A stretch of DNA of 64,000 nt from SURF-43 sp964628985. Lineage in GTDB: Bacteria; Chloroflexota; Dehalococcoidia; UBA2979. The notes under the pieces were generated by a model. The model searched no databases, had not been told where the DNA came from, and was given only the letters and a program-made list of their open reading frames with translations. The translations under genes and the position numbers were made by a program. Positions 16,515 through 24,242 of the stretch are shown one piece after another. Numbering within the stretch: position 1 is the stretch's first letter; each line of letters starts with the position of its first letter. Location: assembly GCA_964628985.1 (NCBI GenBank), contig CAZVNJ010000006.1, positions 26,047-90,046 of the forward strand, read 5' to 3'.

Positions 16515-17743
16515 ACGGCACGTCCCGAGTGCTCGACGGCGTGAAGGTGCTCGACCTCACCTGGTTTGGCGCCGGCCCGATCGCCACGCGCGCCCTCGCG
16601 AACATGGGCGCGGATGTCGTCCGCGTAGAGACAGCGAAGCGGCCGGACGGCCTTCGACTGGTGGGGCCGAGGCCGCCCGGCAACACCAGCCTGAACGCCA
16701 GCGGCTACTACAACAACTTCAACGCAGAGAAACGATCGATCACGATCGACCTCACCACGGAGCGCGGCCACGAACTCGGCCTCGGACTCGTGCGCTGGGC
16801 CGACATCATGATGACCAACATGACGATGCGCGCCGTGCGCCAGATCGGCATGACCTGGGACACCGTCCGCGAGGCCAACCCGGCGATCATTGCGATGTAC
16901 CAGCCGATGCAGGGACTGACTGGGCCACACACCGAGTTCGTCGGCTTCGGCGCCGTCCTGTCAGCCGTGTGCGGCGTCAACGGCCTGGCAGGCTTCGAGG
17001 GCGCTCCTCCGATCGGCGTGGGCACGAACTATCCGGACTATGTCGTCAACCCGATGCACGCCGTCATTGCGCTGCTGGCCGCGCTCCGCCATCGACGGCG
17101 CACCGGCGAGGGGCAGTTGATCGACATGGCCCAACTCGAGTCGTCGATCGCGGCACTCTCCACTCCCGTCTTTGCGACCGCGAATGGAGCGCACTACCCG
17201 CGCCAGGGCAACCGTGCACCCTACGCGGCGCCGCACGGTGCCTACCGCACCGCCGAGCAGGGCGACCGCGCCGACCGCTGGCTCGTGATCGCCTGCCTCG
17301 ATGAGAAGCAGTGGCGCCGTGCGGCCGCCGCGATGGGCCACCACGAATGGGCAGCCGATCAGCGCTTTGCAACGCTCGAGGCCCGCAAAGCCAACGAGGA
17401 TGCGCTGGACGCCCTGATCGCGGAGTGGGCGGCCGATCAGCATGCGCCCCGCGCGTTGGCTGCGTTTCAAACTGCCGGCGTCCCTGCCGGGCTCGTCCAA
17501 CGGGCCTCCGAGGTACTCGCGGACCCGCATCTTGAGGCACGCGGCTACTACGTCCGCCCGGAGCACCCCGAAGAGGGGCGGCGTGCGTATGACGGTCCCC
17601 CGGTACGCCTCTCTGTCACGCCGGTCGAACTCCGCCGCGCCGCCCCGCTCCTTGGTGAGCACACAGTCGAGATCGCCACGAGCATCCTTGGGCTCTCAGC
17701 AGACGAGACGGCAGAGTTGGTGGCAGAGCAGGTCCTGTACTAG
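16511..17743 (+). CDS. CaiB/BaiF CoA-transferase paralog lacking the catalytic Asp
   Basis: 410 aa from ATG 16511, overlapping the previous stop. It begins LDGVKVLDLTWFGAGP, has ALANMGADVVRVETAKRPDG and ends AAPLLGEHTVEI, so it is a full-length family III fold. At the position of the catalytic Asp the sequence reads GFGAVLSAVCGVNGLAGF: Gly147 replaces Asp (codon GGC 16949-16951). Heteromeric members of this family with one catalytically silent chain are known, for example in the benzylsuccinate CoA-transferase group. It probably shapes the acid site or stabilises its partner. Confidence 0.88.
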   Translation: MNGTSRVLDGVKVLDLTWFGAGPIATRALANMGADVVRVETAKRPDGLRLVGPRPPGNTSLNASGYYNNFNAEKRSITIDLTTERGHELGLGLVRWADIMMTNMTMRAVRQIGMTWDTVREANPAIIAMYQPMQGLTGPHTEFVGFGAVLSAVCGVNGLAGFEGAPPIGVGTNYPDYVVNPMHAVIALLAALRHRRRTGEGQLIDMAQLESSIAALSTPVFATANGAHYPRQGNRAPYAAPHGAYRTAEQGDRADRWLVIACLDEKQWRRAAAAMGHHEWAADQRFATLEARKANEDALDALIAEWAADQHAPRALAAFQTAGVPAGLVQRASEVLADPHLEARGYYVRPEHPEEGRRAYDGPPVRLSVTPVELRRAAPLLGEHTVEIATSILGLSADETAELVAEQVLY

Positions 17744-17915
17744 ACCGCGCCCGATGGGTTGCGAGAGCGTGACAAGGACTCTGCACCCGGTTTCGCCTGC
17801 ACATTCAGGGTGTTGATGAGTTATCCACGGATGCAATGCGTTCGTGATGGCCGCCGTGGTGGCCCAGCGGCTCGCACATCCTTACGATCGGTAACTACAC
17901 CGAACGGAGCCTCTC

Positions 17916-18329
17916 ATGTCTCTCCCCCTGCCCCAGGCGGCCCGCGATCTCCTGAACAAGCCGGCCGCCCACGCCCTCGTTGTCACCACGAACAGGGATG
18001 GCTCCCCCCATGCCACCCTGGTCTGGATCGAGGATCGCGATGGGACCCTGACGTTTAACACCGCGACGGGCCGCCGCAAGTGGTTCAACATGCGGCGTAA
18101 CCCTCGCATCCTCGTGTCCGTACAGGACCCGGATGCGCCACGTGCCTACGCCGTCTTCGAGGGCACGGCGACGATGTCCGAGGAAGGTGCCAACGACCAG
18201 ATCAACCGGCTGTCGAAGAAGTACACCGGCCGTGAGTCCTACGGCGGCTTCAACGACCGCGAGCGCCGCGTCTCCGTGCGCGTGGACGTCCAGAAGATCA
18301 GCGGGATGGGGCCGTGGGTGACGAAATAG
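17916..18329 (+). CDS. PPOX-class FMN/F420-binding split-barrel protein
   Basis: 137 aa. It resembles pyridoxamine-5'-phosphate-oxidase-like, F420-dependent reductases: N-terminal HALVVTTNRDGSPHATLVWIE, TLTFNTATGRRKWFNMRRNPR (cofactor phosphate site) and the strand YAVFEGTATMSEEG. These small cytoplasmic enzymes move hydride to or from quinones, biliverdin-like or aromatic compounds. Whether it uses FMN or F420 cannot be decided here. Upstream 17744-17915 has no gene. Confidence 0.85.
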   Translation: MSLPLPQAARDLLNKPAAHALVVTTNRDGSPHATLVWIEDRDGTLTFNTATGRRKWFNMRRNPRILVSVQDPDAPRAYAVFEGTATMSEEGANDQINRLSKKYTGRESYGGFNDRERRVSVRVDVQKISGMGPWVTK

Positions 18330-18435
18330 GCCACGGCTGCCCCGCCTTCGGCACCCCTCGCGCGAAGTAGTCTCCGCGTCGTAGCCTGCGCCTCGAACGA
18401 CGACGGACGCTCTGCGAGAGCCGAGGAGAGCACCG

Positions 18436-18750
18436 ATGCCGATTGACCCGAAACTCGCCAGCGAAGGAGCCGACTGGATTGCTGAGATGCTCAGCAGTGA
18501 ACTCGACTCGTTCGTACCGTCCGAGCTCTGCGACATCGTCATGGAGGCGGAACAGAAGGTGCGGGACGAGACAGGGGACCAGCGGATGTCCCATGACGAG
18601 ATGGCGAAGCGGCTGATGGTGATCTTCGAGGCGGACCCCGAAATTCCCACGCAGGAAGGCGCCGTCTCCGAGTACCTCGTCCGTGAGATCTTGCACTGGG
18701 AAGACGAATTCCTCGTCCTCGCGGGCGCGCCGCGGGACGTCCGCCGCTAA
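18436..18750 (+). CDS. Hypothetical acidic helical protein
   Basis: 104 aa, with AGGAGAG 6-12 bases before ATG 18436. Strongly acidic and largely helical (GADWIAEMLSSELDSFVPSEL, VMEAEQKVRDETGDQ, MAKRLMVIFEAD, YLVREILHWEDEFLVLAG). No membrane segment, Cys site or known motif. Its stop codon overlaps the stop of the convergent nfo gene by four bases (CTAA). Function unknown. Confidence 0.65.
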   Translation: MPIDPKLASEGADWIAEMLSSELDSFVPSELCDIVMEAEQKVRDETGDQRMSHDEMAKRLMVIFEADPEIPTQEGAVSEYLVREILHWEDEFLVLAGAPRDVRR

Positions 18751-19631
18751 CGCGCGGCGAGGACTCCGTCGCGGATCGCCTTCAGGCGCCGCACGTTCTC
18801 CAGGTCCGGCCCGTCGCCCTTGGGGTGCTTCTCCGTCGCAATCCCTGGGACCTCCAGCAGGAACGCCTTCCCCTGGAACGCCGGGTGGGCCATCAGGAGT
18901 TCGAAGGTCTCGCTGCCCAGGTAGCCATCCCCGATGTTCTCGTGGCGGTCGCGGTATCCGCCGAGCGGTGTCTTCGAGTCATTCGCGTGGATCACCGCCA
19001 GGCGGTCCAGGCCGATCTCCCGGTCGTACTCTGCCACGGCGGCGTCCAACCCGTCGCGCGTCTTGAGGTCGTACCCGGCGGCGAATGAGTGACACGTGTC
19101 CAGACAGGTCGCGAGCCTCGGAGAGTCCACGGTGCGCAGGAGCAGGCCGAGGTCTGAGAACTTCGTGCCGATCGTGCCACCCTGCCCTGCCATCGTCTCC
19201 AGCGCGAGTACCGGGCCCTCCGGCGACGACGCGAGGATGCGCTTCAGGCCGTCCACCACCCGCTCGAGCACAGCCTCGATGCCGAGCCCCTTGTGGGAGC
19301 CGGTGTGGAGCACGACCCCCTCGGCGCCCGCGGCAGCGGCAACCGTCATCGCGTTGACCACGCTGGCCACGGACTTCTCCACCATCAGTGGGTCCTCGGA
19401 AGCAAGGTTGGCGAGGTAGATGTTGTGCACCCAGACCTGGCCGAAGCCGGTCTCTGCACGCCGGGCGCGGAACTGGGCGATGGCACCCTCGGTGTGCTTG
19501 GTGGGCCGCCAGGTCTGGGGGGCGCTCACGAAGATCTGGGCCGCCTCCGCCTCGATCGCGACGGCGCGGTCGATCGCGGTCCACAGACCGCCCGACGACG
19601 AGACATGGGCACCTACCTGGATTCCTGCCAT
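18747..19631 (-). CDS. nfo: Endonuclease IV (AP endonuclease)
   Basis: 294 aa from ATG 19631, typical length. It begins GIQVGAHVSSSGGLWTAIDRA as in Nfo. All nine metal ligands of the trinuclear zinc site are present in order: His in WVHNIYL, His in VLHTGSH, Glu in LALETMAGQGG, Asp and His in LDTCHSFAAGYD, His in VIHANDSK, Asp and His in RDRHENIGDG, Glu in LLEVPG. It cuts DNA 5' of abasic sites in base-excision repair. Much longer in-frame readings toward 20372 lack sense. Confidence 0.95.
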   Translation of the reverse strand: MAGIQVGAHVSSSGGLWTAIDRAVAIEAEAAQIFVSAPQTWRPTKHTEGAIAQFRARRAETGFGQVWVHNIYLANLASEDPLMVEKSVASVVNAMTVAAAAGAEGVVLHTGSHKGLGIEAVLERVVDGLKRILASSPEGPVLALETMAGQGGTIGTKFSDLGLLLRTVDSPRLATCLDTCHSFAAGYDLKTRDGLDAAVAEYDREIGLDRLAVIHANDSKTPLGGYRDRHENIGDGYLGSETFELLMAHPAFQGKAFLLEVPGIATEKHPKGDGPDLENVRRLKAIRDGVLAAR

Positions 19632-19790
19632 CGTCCGCCCCCAATCCCCTCCATCGTACTCCCGCGGCTCAGACTGTCTGAGGCCGTGGGCCGTCTGGAA
19701 GATGTCAGTCAGTCTCCTGCGGCGCCACGCGAACCTGCCGATATTGAAGAGTGGGACCGCAGGCGGCGGTCTCTGGCCGCGGAGGACGCG

Positions 19791-20168
19791 ATGGAGAGCG
19801 AGACCTGGCGCCGGCGCGTGGAGCGCGGGCTGGCCCGACGCGGCTCCGCCCTCCTGGTGATCTCGGAACCCCGTGCCAACCGCACGATGACCTACCTGCT
19901 GGAGGAGTTCGACTACACCGTAGACACGGGGGTCTCCGCATCGGAGGCCCTCGAGTGGCTGGACCGCGCCAGGTACGACCTGATTGTGGCTGGGGGGCCC
20001 GAGGCGGCAGTGCCGGGGTACGCACGGGCTCTGCGACGCGCCGCTCCCGGCAGCCGCATCCTTCTGCTCGCCCCGCCGGAGAACGTGCCATCGGCGCGGG
20101 CGATCCGGGTCGATCTGCTCGAGCCGCCCTATGAGGTCAACGCCATCGTGAGCCGTCTGGCGACGTAA
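19791..20168 (+). CDS. Stand-alone degenerate receiver-like protein
   Basis: 125 aa from ATG 19791, with GGAGG five bases upstream. Residues 18-125 follow the receiver fold (SALLVISEPRANRTMTYLLEE, ALEWLDRARYDLIVAGGP, SRILLLAPPEN, LLEPPYEVNAIVSRLA). The phospho-accepting Asp is replaced by Gly68 (YDLIVAGGP), one of the acidic pair is lost, and the conserved Lys of the KP motif is Pro112. It cannot be phosphorylated in the usual way and is likely a protein-protein interaction module. It sits between nfo (divergent) and the polyferredoxin. Confidence 0.7.
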   Translation: MESETWRRRVERGLARRGSALLVISEPRANRTMTYLLEEFDYTVDTGVSASEALEWLDRARYDLIVAGGPEAAVPGYARALRRAAPGSRILLLAPPENVPSARAIRVDLLEPPYEVNAIVSRLAT

Positions 20169-20276
20169 CTCCGTGGCCCACAGAATTGGCGCATCCGCCC
20201 TCGCGAATCTGGTTGCTGGGGAGGCAGGCCGTTGATAAGGTGAGGCCGGACTTGGCGCGGACCGAGAGGCACCGTC

Positions 20277-20786
20277 TTGGCGTACACGATCATTGAGACC
20301 TGCATCGGCTGTACCGCCTGTGTGAAAAAGTGCCCGGTCGAGGCGATCTCGGGCCGGCGCAACGAGATCCACATCATCGACGAGGAACTCTGCATCAACT
20401 GCGGAGCCTGTGGCGCGGTCTGCCCGCCCGAGGCGATCCTCGACGAGATCGGCGACCTCTGCCGCACCTTCCCCCGTCGTGAACTGCCCCTTGCCAAGGT
20501 GGTCGAAGAGAACTGCATCGGCTCAGGCTGCGAACTCTGCATCAACATCTGCCCCTTCGAGGCGCTGTCGCTGCAGGACGCCCCGAACCACCACGACTAC
20601 TACGGGATGGCGACTGTCGACGACAAGAAGTGTGTTGGCTGCCGGCTCTGCGAACAGGCCTGCGGCTGGAGCGCCATCTACATCGACCCGCCTCGCGAGA
20701 TGCTGAAGAAGAAGGTCTACCCGCTGGAGATCCTCACCCCGAAGAAGGGGAAGGGTCTGCAGCGCGCTGCCGCCGCTACGACCTAA
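20277..20786 (+). CDS. Four-cluster 4Fe-4S ferredoxin
   Basis: 169 aa from TTG 20277, with GAGAGG upstream. Four Cys quartets are seen: C9/12/15/19, C39/42/45/49, C80/85/88/92 and C119/122/125/129. The first two are a classical 2[4Fe-4S] ferredoxin; the third has a longer first gap (CIGSGCELCINIC) and the fourth ends CGW instead of CP. This resembles benzoyl-CoA-reductase-type and other anaerobic polyferredoxins that pass electrons between dehydrogenases. It has no membrane segment. Its partner is unknown; NuoG/NuoI-like proteins at 41.5-44.7 kb are possible. Confidence 0.88.
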   Translation: MAYTIIETCIGCTACVKKCPVEAISGRRNEIHIIDEELCINCGACGAVCPPEAILDEIGDLCRTFPRRELPLAKVVEENCIGSGCELCINICPFEALSLQDAPNHHDYYGMATVDDKKCVGCRLCEQACGWSAIYIDPPREMLKKKVYPLEILTPKKGKGLQRAAAATT

Positions 20787-20813
20787 CGGCACAGTCCCGC
20801 CTGTACGAAGGAC

Positions 20814-20834
20814 GGCCCCCGCCCATGCGGGGCC
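20814..20834 (+). terminator. Hairpin after the polyferredoxin
   Basis: GGCCCC (20814-20819) pairs with GGGGCC (20829-20834), followed by TTCTGCTG. It lies 27 bp after the ferredoxin stop and before the hydrolase start; the short stem makes it only a probable terminator. Confidence 0.5.
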
Positions 20835-20898
20835 TTCTGCTGTGCAGCAGGCCGGCCAGTATGATGCCGCCGGACGACGCGAGCACGAGGAGCACCCC

Positions 20899-21702
20899 AT
20901 GCCCATGGTCCAGGCTGGTCCAGTCCGTCTCGAATACCAGGAAGCCGGCGCCGGCGACGACGTAGCCGTCCTCGTGCATGGTGCGTCCTCCTCCCATCGC
21001 CAGTGGGCCTCTGTCCAGCGTCATCTCGCCGATGCGGGCCTCCACACGTACGCGATCTCGATGCGCGGAGCGGGCGCCTCTGACCGCGGCACCGGCACGG
21101 CTGACTACACGCCCGCGGTGTACGCCCGCGACCTTGCGGCTGCGGTGGACGCTCTGGGCCTTGGTCGTTTCTCGCTCGTCGGCCACTCGCTGGGGACGCT
21201 GGTGTCCAGGTACTACGTGCGGGACCACGCCGAGCGTGTCCGTGCCCTGGCACTCATTGCGGGCCCCGACCCGCAGCGCCCGGGCCTCACCCCAGAGCAG
21301 CGCGCCGCACGGGCAGCGCGCCCCACTGCCGCCCCCGCGTCCGCGGTGGGGCCGACCGAGGCCTGGACCCGCCAGCACCTCGGTCTCTCGGACGAGGACC
21401 GTGCGGCACTGTTCAGAGACATCCAGAACAACCCGCCCGAGCGTGCCCGCGGGCAGGAGTCGCCCTGGCCGGGGCTCGAGGGCTGTGCAGCGCAGATCCC
21501 GGTGCACACGCTCGTCCTCCTGGGCGACGCGGATGACGTCGTCCCTCCGGAGGATCCGCTCCGCGGATACCTCGAACTTGCGGCCGGACGCCGGCACCTG
21601 CACGTGTTCACCGGGGTCGGACACTTTCCGCCGGCGCAGATCCCGGACCGCACCGCAGCGGTCCTGCGTCGCTTCATCAACGCACACGCAGCACCCGCCT
21701 GA
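20899..21702 (+). CDS. Alpha/beta hydrolase
   Basis: 267 aa from ATG 20899 with GAGGAG upstream; an earlier in-frame ATG would overlap the terminator hairpin. Oxyanion region VLVHGASSSHRQW, nucleophile elbow VGHSLGTL (Ser97), acid in LLGDADDVVPPED, and His in GVGHFPPAQIPD form a complete triad. It is an esterase or lactonase-like enzyme of unknown substrate. It is followed seven bases later by dut. Confidence 0.85.
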   Translation: MPMVQAGPVRLEYQEAGAGDDVAVLVHGASSSHRQWASVQRHLADAGLHTYAISMRGAGASDRGTGTADYTPAVYARDLAAAVDALGLGRFSLVGHSLGTLVSRYYVRDHAERVRALALIAGPDPQRPGLTPEQRAARAARPTAAPASAVGPTEAWTRQHLGLSDEDRAALFRDIQNNPPERARGQESPWPGLEGCAAQIPVHTLVLLGDADDVVPPEDPLRGYLELAAGRRHLHVFTGVGHFPPAQIPDRTAAVLRRFINAHAAPA

Positions 21703-21709
21703 GGCCTCG

Positions 21710-22147
21710 ATGAGCGAGGCAGCGCTACGCGTCGTCCGGCTCCGTCCGACCGCCCGCATCCCCGCCCGCCAGACGCCGGCCGCCTCCGGTTACGACCTCC
21801 ACGCCTGCCTCGACGCCCCGCTGGCCATCGGCGAACGCCCGGTGAAGGTGCCGACGGGCATCGCGATTGCCGCACCAGAGGGCTGGGACGTGCAGTCGAG
21901 GCCGCGGTCAGGACTCGCTGCGCGCGGCGTGCTATCGGTCTTCGGGACGGTCGATGCCGATTACCGAGGCGAGATTTTCGTCACGATGTATTGCCTGCCC
22001 GGATGCGGCCCGTTTGAGGTCCATGATGGGGATCGCATCGCCCAACTCGTGATCGGCCAACTGGCGCCGGTCCGCTGGGTTGCGGTGGACTCGCTGGACG
22101 AAACCGCCCGCGGCGACGGGGGCCACGGGAGCACGGGACTGCGCTGA
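21710..22147 (+). CDS. dut: dUTP diphosphatase
   Basis: 145 aa from ATG 21710, seven bases after the hydrolase stop. The five trimeric dUTPase motifs are present: ASGYDLHAC, RPRSGLAARGV, GTVDADYRGE (catalytic Asp), GDRIAQLVIGQL, and GDGGHGSTG, where the usual Phe of GGFGSTG is His. It hydrolyses dUTP to dUMP, keeping uracil out of DNA and feeding ThyX, which is encoded at 11.2 kb. A terminator follows. Confidence 0.95.
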   Translation: MSEAALRVVRLRPTARIPARQTPAASGYDLHACLDAPLAIGERPVKVPTGIAIAAPEGWDVQSRPRSGLAARGVLSVFGTVDADYRGEIFVTMYCLPGCGPFEVHDGDRIAQLVIGQLAPVRWVAVDSLDETARGDGGHGSTGLR

Positions 22148-22170
22148 TCCAAACCTCGCCGGCAAAGTTC

Positions 22171-22196
22171 GAGGGCGGTCCTTGCGGACCGCCCTC
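22171..22196 (+). terminator. Hairpin terminator after dut
   Basis: An 11-bp perfect stem, GAGGGCGGTCC (22171-22181) with GGACCGCCCTC (22186-22196), around loop TTGC. It lies 23 bp after the dut stop and before the convergent aquaporin gene. No strong T-run follows. Confidence 0.75.
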
Positions 22197-22278
22197 TCAC
22201 CAACATCTGCCGTGCGGCGGGGGTAAAAATTGCGACAGATGCGGGTGTCATTTGGGGACCGCGCGGCCCATGCCGCGC

Positions 22279-22971
22279 TCAGGTTGCCGAGGGCTGCTTC
22301 TCCTCGATCAGCACGTAGTGGTATAGGAGCCCGGCCGCGACGGCGCCGATGATCGGGCCGACCCAGTAGACGACGTGGTCGTCCCAGACGCCGGCCACCA
22401 CCGCCGGGCCGAATGCCCGTGCCGGGTTCATGGCGGCCCCGGTGAGGGGCCCGCCCACCAGAATGTCCATCGTGATGGTGAGGCCGATCGCGATCCCACC
22501 GAGTTTCGGCGCGCGCGAGTCGATTGCGGTGCCGAAGATCACGATGACCAGGAAGAACGTCAGGATGGCCTCGATGCCCACGCCTCGGGCGAAGTCGATC
22601 CCGGGTCCGAGCGTGGTGGCGCCCATCTGCGCCTCAACGCGCAGGCCCTCCGGGAAGAGCGCGCGAAGCGCCAGCGAGGCAAGCACGGCCCCAGCCAGTT
22701 GAGCCACGATGTACCCCACGGCGGAGAGCGAGGGAATGCGTCGAGTCACCCACATCGCGACGGTTACCGCCGGGTTGAAATGCCCGCCGGAGATCGCACC
22801 GAGGGCGGAGGCCATCAGCGCGATCGCGAGGCCGTGCGCCAGTGCAATTTCGACGAGCCCGATGTTCGTCTTGCCAGCCGCGACCATGATCGCGCCGGTA
22901 CCCGCGAAGATCAGGGTGAACGCGCCAATCGCCTCGGCAACGAGGGCGCGAGGGTCGAGTGCGTCATCCAT
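22279..22971 (-). CDS. Aquaporin/glycerol facilitator family channel
   Basis: 230 aa from ATG 22971. Six membrane helices and the two half-helices with NPA boxes are clear: GGHFNPAVTVAM and GAAMNPARAFGP. The conserved Arg after the second NPA is present (NPAR). It conducts water or small neutral solutes across the cytoplasmic membrane; the selectivity cannot be told by eye. An extra 30-residue start (to 23061) is unlike the family and is not used. Confidence 0.93.
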   Translation of the reverse strand: MDDALDPRALVAEAIGAFTLIFAGTGAIMVAAGKTNIGLVEIALAHGLAIALMASALGAISGGHFNPAVTVAMWVTRRIPSLSAVGYIVAQLAGAVLASLALRALFPEGLRVEAQMGATTLGPGIDFARGVGIEAILTFFLVIVIFGTAIDSRAPKLGGIAIGLTITMDILVGGPLTGAAMNPARAFGPAVVAGVWDDHVVYWVGPIIGAVAAGLLYHYVLIEEKQPSAT

Positions 22972-23052
22972 AGGGCGCCTCGCTTCCTCTCTGACGCTGA
23001 ATCGTCCCAGGGCGTCCAGGAGTCGATGCCGCAGTCTGGCATCGAATAGCGA

Positions 23053-23068
23053 ACGTGTCAATACACGT
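23053..23068. promoter_or_regulatory. Inverted repeat between aquaporin and hypothetical gene
   Basis: ACGTGT (23053-23058) and ACACGT (23063-23068) form a perfect dyad around CAAT, in the AT-richer part of the divergent region. It could be an operator for either gene; no regulator is encoded beside it. Confidence 0.35.
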
Positions 23069-23158
23069 GAACATTACTTTCTGACAAGCGGCATGGTTCT
23101 GCCCAGCGCGAGGGTTCGTGCGGTACCGTTCAGAAGGCCACCACACAGGGAGACCCGA

Positions 23159-23593
23159 TTGCTCAGCCGCCTCCGTACCGCGTTCCTCGTACTGATTGCC
23201 GCCATCGGTGGCGCGGTGCTCGGCCGCGTGATCCTCGAGGCCCGCCGACGGCAGGAAGCCGGCCTCGACCCGACGGACATCGACATCCGGCGGGTGACAT
23301 TGAGGCCGCAGGACCTCGTACCGGGCATCGTGGCCGCCCTGCGAGTGAACGACGCCCCCTGGTCGTGGCTGCACATCCCCTCACCGCTCGCCGCCTTCGG
23401 AGTGAACCTGGGCGTGGCTTCGTTCGGGGGCGACCTGTCCTCGCTGCGGGAGGCCGTGGAGCGGGCCGCGTCGGGAGCGCTCGGCTTCGACGCCCGCGAG
23501 ATGTGGTCCAGCGGCGGCTGGGGAGCGTCCACCGTCGTGGATGAGGAACTCTTCGACGACGACGCCGCCGGTGGCTACTCCCGGCCCGAGTAA
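23159..23593 (+). CDS. Hypothetical membrane-anchored protein
   Basis: 144 aa from TTG 23159, which has AGGGAGA upstream; ATG 23093 is an in-frame alternative adding 22 residues. One N-terminal membrane segment (RLRTAFLVLIAAIGGAVLGRVIL) is followed by a cytoplasmic or external domain with IDIRRVTLRPQDLVPGIVAALRV and a Gly/Ser-rich acidic tail (EELFDDDAAGGY). It lies six bases before the DUF2203 gene, probably in one operon. No family recognised. Confidence 0.65.
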   Translation: MLSRLRTAFLVLIAAIGGAVLGRVILEARRRQEAGLDPTDIDIRRVTLRPQDLVPGIVAALRVNDAPWSWLHIPSPLAAFGVNLGVASFGGDLSSLREAVERAASGALGFDAREMWSSGGWGASTVVDEELFDDDAAGGYSRPE

Positions 23594-23599
23594 CCCTCG

Positions 23600-24007
23600 A
23601 TGCCTGCCGGAGACTTCACGCTCGATGAGGCGCGCGCTGCGCTGCGCCTGATCCGGGACTCGGTCCTGGAACTCCAGGTGACCCAGGCCGCGCTGCGGAT
23701 GGTGAAGGCGGAGTTGAACGCCCTCAACCGCCGTCACCTGAACAACGGCGTGGTGGGCGATCGGCGCCTGCGCGAATTGACGATCGAACAGCGCCGCCTC
23801 GGCGAAGAGGCGCAGCGCCACATCAGCGCGATCACGGGCGCAGGGGCAGAGATCAAGGGGCTCGACGAAGGCCTGATCGACTTCCCCACCACGATCCACG
23901 GGGCGCTCGCCTACTGGTGCTGGCGGGCGGGCGAACAGGACATTGAGTGGTGGCACCCACGGACCGTCGGCTTCTCCGGCCGCCGGCCGATCGGCGAGGC
24001 GACGTAG
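23600..24007 (+). CDS. DUF2203 family protein
   Basis: 135 aa. The N-terminal two thirds is a long helical, Arg/Glu-rich stretch (LDEARAALRLIRDSVLELQ, LNNGVVGDRRLRELTIEQRRLGEEAQRH) and the C-terminal part is the DUF2203 signature GAEIKGLDEGLIDFPT, GALAYWCWRAGEQDIEWWH and GFSGRRPI. The family is widespread in Chloroflexota, Actinobacteria and Deinococcota without a known role. Six bases after the preceding gene. Confidence 0.85.
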   Translation: MPAGDFTLDEARAALRLIRDSVLELQVTQAALRMVKAELNALNRRHLNNGVVGDRRLRELTIEQRRLGEEAQRHISAITGAGAEIKGLDEGLIDFPTTIHGALAYWCWRAGEQDIEWWHPRTVGFSGRRPIGEAT

Positions 24008-24242
24008 CAGGGGCTCCACCCTCGGATGCGCTCCGATCTGCGTCGCCACAAACACCGTGCAGTAGATCGGGTCGCCCGGGAAACCTCGATAGACGACGGG
24101 GCCGATGATGGCGTCCGATGATCGCGGCCGATGACCGTGATGCCCGTCAGGTGCCGATGCCCGGGATCGCGCGTGACGAGACGGTGAGCGTCTTGCGAGT
24201 CGGGGGCGGTATCATGCCCCCAGCGTTCCTCGGAGGCCTCTG

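Noticed and set aside
17820..17828. A DnaA-box-like sequence TTATCCACG
   Set aside because: Single copy, one mismatch from the consensus and no cluster or dnaA/dnaN genes nearby, so no origin is claimed.
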